In this document: in pieces, positions 1-7,007 of the stretch
How positions within the stretch are numbered: the stretch's first letter is position 1
How the letters are laid out: the number at the start of each line of letters is the position of its first letter
Source: Bacteriovoracaceae bacterium
Lineage (GTDB): Bacteria; Bdellovibrionota; Bacteriovoracia; Bacteriovoracales; Bacteriovoracaceae
NCBI GenBank assembly: GCA_023146355.1
Contig: JAGLCH010000237.1
Location: 1 to 27,357, forward strand
Direction: 5' to 3'
DNA length: 27,357 nucleotides
Made by a program: the position numbers and the translations under genes
The notes under the pieces: model-generated
Told to the model about the DNA's origin: nothing
The model's database searches: none
Seen by the model: the letters and a program-made list of their open reading frames with translations, nothing else

Positions 1-1443
1 GTTGTTGATGCATCTGAGAAGGCAGAACAATTATTAGATGGATTTGAAAGATACGAGAATTCCAATGATCGAGTTAGGAATGAGTATCTTGGACAATCAA
101 TGCTTGTTCAATCAATTGCAGAACCTGGATCTGCTCTTGTCGACCCACAACTTCAAGCTTTTATTAAAGGTGTGAAAATTGAGTACTCTCTTGGAGAAAC
201 CGAGATGCCAAAGCGTCTTGAGCTTGAAGAGTTAAATGATAATCTCGATGAAAAGATCGTAACTGGCGATACTATGAGTAAAGTTTCAATTGACCTCACT
301 AAGCTTTATAAGCTCAATCGGAATGGGTCATATTCAAGCCTTAGTCTTGAATTTAGACCGACGATTGGTAGGGCCGGAAGAGCTACACTATTTGTTATTT
401 CTTCTATCGCTGGTGAAGACCTAATGTTCAATAGAGTGCTTCAGCACGCAGCAAGTTTGGCGCAAAAGTCTGAAGTTGTAGGGAATGCAAAAGCAACAGG
501 TGTTGTTTTAAAAGCAGTAGATACTGTACCTCAGTTCTTTGCATACATGGGCGAGGTCCTTGCTAGGACAATTAAACATGGAAAAGATATAGATAAACTC
601 GGTAAAATTGGAACTGTCTGGAATGGGTCAAAGATGGCACTAGTGCAGGGGCTTAAAATTGCTAATGCACCAAAGATTGCTTATGCAAAGCTTGCAGAGT
701 CACCAGTAATGCAAACTATTTTAGATAAAACAGTAAGAACAAAATTTGTAAAAAGTGGCAAACTATTTAACTCTCTCATTGCGATTGGACTTATTGCTGA
801 AGTTACGACAGGAATAATTGAAATGAATAATGCTAAAGAAAAAGATGGAACGTGTGGGGATGACTGTGGCGACGCTCGTGATGAAATGCTTTCAAGAGCT
901 GGTGCTCAGCTTGTATATCTTGTTCCATATGTTGGCGCCGCAGCAATGACAGTTGACTTTCTTCACTATGCAATGGGACTCCCAATTGAAACTGCGGATG
1001 TATTTCGTGGAGCAAGATATCTTGGGGGGTCAATTGGACTTTGGTTAGCAGGATATAACCAGACTACTTATAAGCTGCTCGAGCTCGAGCACGAGTACAA
1101 GGTACCTAGACACGAAGTAAATGTTGTTAAGCACGCATACTACTTAGAGTCTGTGTCTGATGCAGTGGAGGCGAAGCAAAAAGTAATGAATGAAATTCAA
1201 GATGCTGCTCTTAAAAATCTTGTTGTTCTTTACCGTGCACACAGAAGCTTTGGGCAAAAACAAAATTATGACTTTGGTAAACGAATTGCTGATTACAGAG
1301 AACACTTTGAGACTCAAAATATTCAAAGAGGGCACTGGGCAATCAAGAAAATTGATGATCAGATTGTAGGGCTACGTTTAAAAGAAAAGGAAAACGAGCA
1401 GGAAAATAGCACACTCTCTGAAGAACTTGATATCGCTAACTAA
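1..1443 (+). CDS. Large protein of unknown function, C-terminal part (5' end outside window)
   Basis: The frame is open from the first base, so the start lies upstream; an ATG at 100 is internal. About 480 residues are visible and I recognise no family. Two hydrophobic stretches stand out: one around bases 760-830 (sequence around LIAIGLIAEVTTG) and one around 900-985 (LVYLVPYVGAAAM). Between them is a short charged loop with two cysteines (GTCGDDCGD). The last 90 residues are highly charged and probably helical, ending in a Lys/Glu-rich tail. The hydrophobic pair could be a membrane hairpin. It is followed by a strong hairpin and is probably not co-transcribed with the next gene. It resembles the large exported protein at 7000-11490 in general style, but I see no clear homology. 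Confidence 0.85.
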   Translation, partial: VVDASEKAEQLLDGFERYENSNDRVRNEYLGQSMLVQSIAEPGSALVDPQLQAFIKGVKIEYSLGETEMPKRLELEELNDNLDEKIVTGDTMSKVSIDLTKLYKLNRNGSYSSLSLEFRPTIGRAGRATLFVISSIAGEDLMFNRVLQHAASLAQKSEVVGNAKATGVVLKAVDTVPQFFAYMGEVLARTIKHGKDIDKLGKIGTVWNGSKMALVQGLKIANAPKIAYAKLAESPVMQTILDKTVRTKFVKSGKLFNSLIAIGLIAEVTTGIIEMNNAKEKDGTCGDDCGDARDEMLSRAGAQLVYLVPYVGAAAMTVDFLHYAMGLPIETADVFRGARYLGGSIGLWLAGYNQTTYKLLELEHEYKVPRHEVNVVKHAYYLESVSDAVEAKQKVMNEIQDAALKNLVVLYRAHRSFGQKQNYDFGKRIADYREHFETQNIQRGHWAIKKIDDQIVGLRLKEKENEQENSTLSEELDIAN

Positions 1444-1467
1444 GAGCAAATACATATTCGTTATTTT

Positions 1468-1497
1468 ATAAGGGGCCTCAACTTTGGGGCCCCTTAT
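1468..1497 (+). terminator. Hairpin terminator after the first gene
   Basis: A perfect 10-bp stem, ATAAGGGGCC pairing with GGCCCCTTAT, encloses a 10-base loop and lies 25 bases after the stop codon. The downstream T-tract is weak (CATTTGCATAATTT), so termination could be partly Rho-dependent. Confidence 0.7.
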
Positions 1498-1500
1498 CAT

Positions 1501-1530
1501 TTGCATAATTTAGAGCAAACGGGTTAGAAT
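1501..1530 (+). promoter_or_regulatory. Possible promoter of the NADAR gene
   Basis: A -10-like TAGAAT (1525-1530, five of six consensus bases) lies 18 bases after a weak -35-like TTGCAT (1501-1506). It sits directly after the hairpin terminator and about 30 bases before the start codon, where a promoter is needed. Only the -10 is convincing. Confidence 0.35.
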
Positions 1531-1560
1531 ATAAGAATCTAATATAGCATTGAGGGACTA

Positions 1561-2196
1561 ATGCGTAGGCCATACTTATTACTACTCTTTTCTTTATTTC
1601 TTACTACCACTTCATTCGCGCAGTATCCTCAACACTGGTGGAAATATGTTGATCCCTCCACTGCAAAAAAATGGGAAGTACTTCCGCAAGATGCTGGCCC
1701 AGAAGAAGTTGTTCTCTCCAAGCGTAATGAGTTGGGGCTTTTATCCAATTTTGCCCATACCCCATTTGAATTCAGAGGAAGGCACTACGAGTCGATGGAG
1801 GGGCTGTGGCAGTCCTTAAAATATCCTGAAGGTGAAAATGACTATAGGTTGCGAGTGGACTGGGCCTATAATCGTGAAGTTGTTCAGAATATGGTTGGTT
1901 ATACTGCTAAAAAAGCTGGAAGTCATGCTAACTATAATATGGATGAGCTTGAAATAAGTTGGGTTACTCTTAATAAGGAAAAATACTATCCCAATACATG
2001 GGGGAAGGGCGATCACTACTACCTTATAAAAAGTGCCATCCGTGCTAAAGTTCAGCAAAATCCAAAGGTCAAAAGTATACTTAAAGCGACTGGAAACCTC
2101 TATCTTATTCCAGATCATCATATTAAGTGGTATCTGCCGGCCGCCTGGAGCTATCACAAAATTTATATGGAAATTAGACGAGAGCTATTCTATTAG
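1561..2196 (+). CDS. Exported NADAR-fold (YbiA/DUF1768-like) protein
   Basis: The 211-residue product begins with a Sec signal peptide (MRR, a leucine-rich core, cleavage probably at SFA-Q, residues 18-21). The rest matches the NADAR pattern: LSNF at 61-64, a hydrophobic strand, YESME with Glu80, QSLK with Lys87, and the helix SAIRAKVQQNP followed by ILKATG (158-178). Characterised NADAR proteins (YbiA, RibX-type) split N-glycosidic bonds of riboflavin intermediates or remove ADP-ribose from modified guanine, all inside the cytoplasm. The signal peptide is therefore unusual. The usual His after Glu80 is Gly, and the late WG-x-G segment is replaced by KWYLPAAW (189-196), so activity or substrate may differ. 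The ribosome site GAGGG precedes the ATG by 5 bases. No terminator separates it from the Fic gene 126 bases downstream. Confidence 0.85.
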   Translation: MRRPYLLLLFSLFLTTTSFAQYPQHWWKYVDPSTAKKWEVLPQDAGPEEVVLSKRNELGLLSNFAHTPFEFRGRHYESMEGLWQSLKYPEGENDYRLRVDWAYNREVVQNMVGYTAKKAGSHANYNMDELEISWVTLNKEKYYPNTWGKGDHYYLIKSAIRAKVQQNPKVKSILKATGNLYLIPDHHIKWYLPAAWSYHKIYMEIRRELFY

Positions 2197-2322
2197 TTTG
2201 ATTTTTTATACATTTCTAATGTTTTTTGAATTGTGGCCCAATACCTTTCTTTAATACTCAACTTTCCTTCTGCTTTCACCGATAAATTCTTTGAGCTAAT
2301 TTAATATTAATTGGGGAGTTGT

Positions 2323-5049
2323 ATGAAGAATTTTATGGCACTTTTACTTATTCTGGCAGTCGTTGCTAGTTGTAGTAAATCAAATCCACAGTACTTTGTT
2401 GCAGGTGATGAAAATCAAAAGCGTGAGATAGCCAGTGAAGTGGTTGATCAAGGGTGTGTTGAATTAATCTCTAAAGTAGGTTTTCCCACTACTGAGGAAT
2501 TGAATGCCGCTAAGACTTTCAGGGCAACAGCGGAGCACGAGAAATTACTAGACCGTGTGTACGGTTACGTGGATCCCCTAACGGGGCACGAAGTTCGTAG
2601 TATTGAAACGATGAAAAAAGATTGGAGGAAATATGAGCCAAAGATCTATTGGAAGATGTGGCGTGAAGATGCCCACTATCGTCGCTTTATTAATGTCCAT
2701 AGTGTTGCTAGGGCAGAGGGGATTACTCATCCCGTTGAGATGTATGGCGCCAATGTTTATAAAGCGTGGAAAAAAGCGGACGACTATCTTACAAGAATTC
2801 CAAAAGGTGAATTTAAACTTGACCGTGATATAATCAAAGAAGTTAACCGCATCACTACCGTACCTCTTTATGCTGGCTCAGTTAAGAGTAAAATCTTTCC
2901 CGATGGATATGTTGCCAAGGCCGGAACATTTAAAAAGAGAACAAACTACGCTGATGCGGGAATAAAAACATCTGCACTTTCAGAAGATGTTTATCAGAAC
3001 CTGATCAACAATAAGAACTTAAGTGGATTCGTTGAGATGCCCTGGTCTAAAGAGGGTAAACGTGTTGGGATGATCAAGTATGCTGGTGGCGATGAGATGC
3101 TTAGCAAGCTAGATGAACTATTAACTTGGCTCGAGAAGAGCAAAAAAAGTATAGATCCTATTGAACTTGCAGCTCGTTTTCAATACCGTTTTGTCTCTAT
3201 CCATCCACTTATGGATGGTAATGGAAGAACATCGAGACTCTTAATGGATCGTATTTTGATGGAGTTTGATCTTCCACCACCAATTATAAAAAACATGGAT
3301 GATGATATCTATTACTCTGAGGATGCTTGGGTAGCAAAGGTTTATAAGGGAGTGGAGAGAGCGCTCATTTATGCCAAGGATGCTCTAGATAACAGATCAA
3401 CTACAAAAACTCTTGGGGATGCCCCAGCAGTATTTGATCTTAATATGAAAGATACCCCTTTTAATCGCTTAGATGATCTACAGCTACCAGAAGAACTTAT
3501 CAAATATAAAAAAATGGTTAATACAGAGCTGTTCCCTAAAGGAAATAGTGAAATCACTATGGGTGGTGAGCGATTTATTATGATGGCCGATGGCTTTTTC
3601 TATAATCATAGAGGAGTGCCATACGCAGTCCATGACGGGGAGCTTTACCCCATTGCTGAAAAAACCTATATGCTCTATGAAGAGATGGGGGCGTATAATG
3701 CAAAGCTAGAATTAAGGCGGGCCATCAACCCCGAGCATGAGGCGATGTACATTGAGCACCTTAAAGTTATCAAAGGGCTTAAGGAGGGAAGTGTAAGGCC
3801 AGGTGATTTTAAGCTTCGCGCCTATGACGAAATTAAGGCCGCAAATAATGCCGGTGAGATTCACCTTTTTCCATGGCAAAAAGGCCTCTTTAAACATGCT
3901 ATAAATATTAATACAGATAATGCCTTTGCAGTACTTTCAACAACTCGTGGTGGCATTACTAATTTTGAGCGAAATTTTGTAAAGGGGCATAAGCTGTCAC
4001 CTGGACTAATTCTTGCGCAGTATGAATGGATGGATCTAAAGTTTTGGGAGTATCTCGCTTTTGCTAAGAAGCACTCACCAGATATGCTTGATGATATTAA
4101 TAAAAGCCGTAGAAAGCTGCATGAGGCCGGAAGAGAGCTTCTGGGTAGCTATCTAACCGACCGATCAAATCTTTCTAGTGATGCTCAAAAGGTATATTCT
4201 TACAACCCTAAGGTGAGACTTTGGGATATGTACTTTGCTAAGTCAAAGCTTAGTGAGCCAGATTTTGACAGTGCTTCAAGAAAATTCAATGATAAATATC
4301 AATATATAATCCGCTCTGACTATCAGCTACCGCGTTATGTTGGTTTTCTTCACCAGGGGTCTCTTAAATCAACTGTGAAAAGTATGGGTGGAGAGAAGCT
4401 TGTTAAGTATTTTAATGAGCTGGCAAAAGAGTGGTCACAAATTAAGATCAACCATATGAAGAATATTGGAAAGTCTTACAGAGGAAAGCGGGCCCTTACT
4501 CGTGAAAGCCTTTATGAGGCACTAACGCCAGAACTAAAGTCAAAACACAAACTGATCTATGGCCTTTTTGGTAAAAAAATCGATAAATTTGATTATATGC
4601 AAGCAAAGGTGATTTCCGCTCTTGATTCAAAGTACACCCACCGTGGTGCCGCTGAGGAGTTCGAGCGGATCTATGTTTCACATGTTCTTCACATGACTGA
4701 CTATACAACAAATCAAATGGGTACTAGTTGGTCTCTTAATCCTGATCTCTATATTAATAATGCTGGAAAAATTCCTTTCGTTCAAAAGGGCTTTGAGACA
4801 AATATGTATATTGCTAAAGTTAAAAAGACTGAAGTATCGAGAAACTTTTCTTCGAAGTACTTTCGTCAATATGAAGTTATCGCTAATGGTGACCTTGTGA
4901 AGCCTTGGAATATTAAATCCCATATCACCGGAACAGAATTAATGGATTGGAAAACTGAAAATATTGATCCTGCGATTATGAAAGAAGTAACAACATTATT
5001 AAAGAACTCATCAATTCAACCGCCAAAATCTGGCGATGTTGTACAGTAG
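2323..5049 (+). CDS. Fic-domain lipoprotein with possible ADP-ribosyltransferase-like C-terminus
   Basis: Starting at ATG 2323, after GGGGAG, gives 908 residues; a TTG at 2311 in the same frame lies before this ribosome site and is unlikely. The N-terminus is a lipoprotein signal with lipobox VASC (Cys17). Ser at +2 suggests outer-membrane sorting. A full Fic motif, HPLMDGNGRTSR, spans residues 294-305. It is preceded by a GTFKKRT element typical of Fic domains and by RAEG (Glu132), which resembles the inhibitory helix of class II Fic proteins but lacks its usual Ser/Thr. Fic enzymes usually transfer AMP to protein hydroxyls. The middle of the protein (about 380-760) is unrecognised. Near the C-terminus, HRG (Arg774), GTSWS (800-804) and QYE (849-851) occur in the order seen in R-S-E class ADP-ribosyltransferases; that call is tentative. 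It heads a run of tightly spaced genes for exported proteins. Confidence 0.88.
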   Translation: MKNFMALLLILAVVASCSKSNPQYFVAGDENQKREIASEVVDQGCVELISKVGFPTTEELNAAKTFRATAEHEKLLDRVYGYVDPLTGHEVRSIETMKKDWRKYEPKIYWKMWREDAHYRRFINVHSVARAEGITHPVEMYGANVYKAWKKADDYLTRIPKGEFKLDRDIIKEVNRITTVPLYAGSVKSKIFPDGYVAKAGTFKKRTNYADAGIKTSALSEDVYQNLINNKNLSGFVEMPWSKEGKRVGMIKYAGGDEMLSKLDELLTWLEKSKKSIDPIELAARFQYRFVSIHPLMDGNGRTSRLLMDRILMEFDLPPPIIKNMDDDIYYSEDAWVAKVYKGVERALIYAKDALDNRSTTKTLGDAPAVFDLNMKDTPFNRLDDLQLPEELIKYKKMVNTELFPKGNSEITMGGERFIMMADGFFYNHRGVPYAVHDGELYPIAEKTYMLYEEMGAYNAKLELRRAINPEHEAMYIEHLKVIKGLKEGSVRPGDFKLRAYDEIKAANNAGEIHLFPWQKGLFKHAININTDNAFAVLSTTRGGITNFERNFVKGHKLSPGLILAQYEWMDLKFWEYLAFAKKHSPDMLDDINKSRRKLHEAGRELLGSYLTDRSNLSSDAQKVYSYNPKVRLWDMYFAKSKLSEPDFDSASRKFNDKYQYIIRSDYQLPRYVGFLHQGSLKSTVKSMGGEKLVKYFNELAKEWSQIKINHMKNIGKSYRGKRALTRESLYEALTPELKSKHKLIYGLFGKKIDKFDYMQAKVISALDSKYTHRGAAEEFERIYVSHVLHMTDYTTNQMGTSWSLNPDLYINNAGKIPFVQKGFETNMYIAKVKKTEVSRNFSSKYFRQYEVIANGDLVKPWNIKSHITGTELMDWKTENIDPAIMKEVTTLLKNSSIQPPKSGDVVQ

Positions 5050-5063
5050 GTAGAGGAAAGAAT

Positions 5064-6029
5064 ATGAAAAAAATACTACTCATACTAGTGTTAGCTGTTC
5101 TAGTAATGGCAAATGCCACAGCAGCTACTGTTATGGACTCATTATTCTCAAAGGGGATGCGCGGGCTAGATAGTCTTTTAACTAAGCACTCTCTTGATGG
5201 AGTAAATGGAACTAAGATTAAGAGTTCAATCTTGGCCTCGTTGGAAGGTCTCTCTAAAGCGGATGGGCCTAGATTGAGTCAGGAGCAACTAAGTCAGCTT
5301 CTTAATGTGAAATTTAACTCTGACCGTGAGGCAATTAGGCTTAAGGCACTACTTGTAAAAAATGTTGATGAGTTAAATTCGAGGGAAATTGGTGAGATCG
5401 TTAATGGGCTTACATATTTGGCAAGCAGCAAAGGTGCAAGTAAAGCTAAGCTTTTGACTTGTGACCTGTGCGCTGGAGATGCACTTTCTGCCATTGGAGT
5501 AAAAGTAATTGCTAGAACTCCCGAGCTTGGTACAACTGCTGCAAAACTAGTTAAGGCCATCCCCTCAAATGATAGGACACTTTCTCGATTGCTTAAAAAG
5601 AAATTTAGAACACTTAAACTTGGTGATTTTGTATCACAATCTGCAGGTAAGCTTCAAAAGAAGAATAAGCGCTCACTTGCTATATTTTTGGGATACCTTG
5701 AAAAAGGTACGATTGAGGAAAAAAATCTAGCGAGGTCAATTGTTGACTTCAGTAAGGACAGCGCTGGAAGTCCTAGGCTCCTCGAGAACAATAAGTTGTG
5801 GTCGATCTTTGATTATATTCCAGAAAAAAGTATGGGGGAAGATAAGCGTAAACACTTTGTTACTCAGTTTGGCTCACTATTAGATGAAATTGCATCTGAG
5901 AAACCAATCGATGGTTCGAGAAATGCCAATCTAAAAAACTTTCTAGAGAGGAGAGTTAAGGAAGAACCATCTTTGAAAAAATATTTAAATGAGTTTAAAA
6001 CCCGTTCTCTCCCTTGTTGGGGAATATAG
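5064..6029 (+). CDS. Exported protein of unknown function (321 aa)
   Basis: A clear Sec signal peptide (MKK, leucine/valine core, probable cleavage near ANATA-A at residue 20) leads a mostly helical, Lys/Leu-rich mature protein. The only marked motif is CDLC (Cys133 and Cys136); a third cysteine lies four residues from the end (PCWGI). Their pairing is unknown. I recognise no family. The start is supported by an AGAGGA ribosome site 6 bases upstream and lies 14 bases after the Fic stop codon, so the two are almost certainly co-transcribed. The next gene begins 6 bases after its stop. Confidence 0.85.
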   Translation: MKKILLILVLAVLVMANATAATVMDSLFSKGMRGLDSLLTKHSLDGVNGTKIKSSILASLEGLSKADGPRLSQEQLSQLLNVKFNSDREAIRLKALLVKNVDELNSREIGEIVNGLTYLASSKGASKAKLLTCDLCAGDALSAIGVKVIARTPELGTTAAKLVKAIPSNDRTLSRLLKKKFRTLKLGDFVSQSAGKLQKKNKRSLAIFLGYLEKGTIEEKNLARSIVDFSKDSAGSPRLLENNKLWSIFDYIPEKSMGEDKRKHFVTQFGSLLDEIASEKPIDGSRNANLKNFLERRVKEEPSLKKYLNEFKTRSLPCWGI

Positions 6030-6035
6030 CAATTT

Positions 6036-7007
6036 ATGAAAAGGGCAGTACTTCTTCTTCTTTTTATTGCCCTTTATCCGCTTTATGCAAGCGGCGGAGA
6101 GTCAACTTGTATTGAGGAAACTGGACTTGATGTCGTTGTGCTGGACCGACCTCTATTTGACCTCATTGGTATAACATCAAAAATCACAACGCAGAATCTT
6201 AACAATGAAGGGCTAGAAAGGTTGTTGGATTTTATCGAACTTTCATCAGCTCTCATCGAGAGAGGTTTTGTTTATGATTCTAAGGCAGCAGAGAATGCCT
6301 TATATAATTTTACTCAGGACTATAAGCGAATATCTAAAAACCATAAATTTACAGATGAAGAACTCCTTCAGTTCTTTTCTGAAACAGAAATTGCTCAGAT
6401 TATTTCAAAAGGCATTGCCTCTTCCTTTATGACCGAACTTATTTTAACTACATTTACTGGGTCTCTTCACGTGTTTGAAGGAGAGGATAAAGCAGGTATT
6501 AGAGAATTAGCTGATCAATTGAGTAGTCCCGAGTACTTTAATATTTTTGTCAGTTCTAAAGAGGGAAAGCGTCTAATAGATGATGTGAAAAATAAGATAC
6601 TTCTTCCATCTTTAACAAAGAGTAAAATTGAGGATGTTAGCGATCGCATCAATCGTGATATCGCACTGACCGTATTTACTGACGTTAAAGATTATGGAGT
6701 CTCCGAACGATTTACTGCTCTATACTATAGTGCTGAACTTGAGAAAAAAAATCACTCGTATCAAACAAAAATGATGATTCTCACAGGTGGGCTCACGTCT
6801 CGAGATGATTACGTGAGACCTATTGAGTATGACTGGAATAAATTAAGGCAGACTACATCAGGGCGAAGGGCAATAGAGCAATTTGGACGAAAAATTATTG
6901 CACAAGCTTTGGCCCAAAGTGAGATCAGCGATGAGGAAATTATTGAGACCAAGAAGAATTTGGATGAACTACTGAAAAAAGCAATGGATGAGGTGGATGA
7001 TGTTTAA
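6036..7007 (+). CDS. Exported protein of unknown function (323 aa)
   Basis: The product starts with a signal peptide (MKR, then a leucine-rich core; likely cleavage around YASGG). The mature part looks helical and acidic and ends in a charged stretch (KKAMDEVDDV). No recognisable domain or catalytic motif is visible. Its length is almost the same as that of the preceding exported protein, but I could not align the two convincingly. Only 6 bases separate it from the previous stop. The nearest ribosome-site candidate, GGGGAA, is 11 bases from the ATG, so translation may depend on coupling. Its 3' end overlaps the start of the giant gene that follows. Confidence 0.82.
   Translation: MKRAVLLLLFIALYPLYASGGESTCIEETGLDVVVLDRPLFDLIGITSKITTQNLNNEGLERLLDFIELSSALIERGFVYDSKAAENALYNFTQDYKRISKNHKFTDEELLQFFSETEIAQIISKGIASSFMTELILTTFTGSLHVFEGEDKAGIRELADQLSSPEYFNIFVSSKEGKRLIDDVKNKILLPSLTKSKIEDVSDRINRDIALTVFTDVKDYGVSERFTALYYSAELEKKNHSYQTKMMILTGGLTSRDDYVRPIEYDWNKLRQTTSGRRAIEQFGRKIIAQALAQSEISDEEIIETKKNLDELLKKAMDEVDDV

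Noticed and set aside
1816..2157. 113-codon minus-strand frame inside the NADAR gene
   Set aside because: No ribosome site or family match; the NADAR reading on the plus strand explains the DNA.
2311..2322. TTG start for the Fic lipoprotein
   Set aside because: The TTG overlaps the ribosome site itself; ATG 2323 gives a normal lipoprotein signal.
2323..5049. Fic gene as a classic Fic/Doc toxin-antitoxin pair
   Set aside because: The protein is far too large, is a predicted lipoprotein and has no small antitoxin gene next to it.
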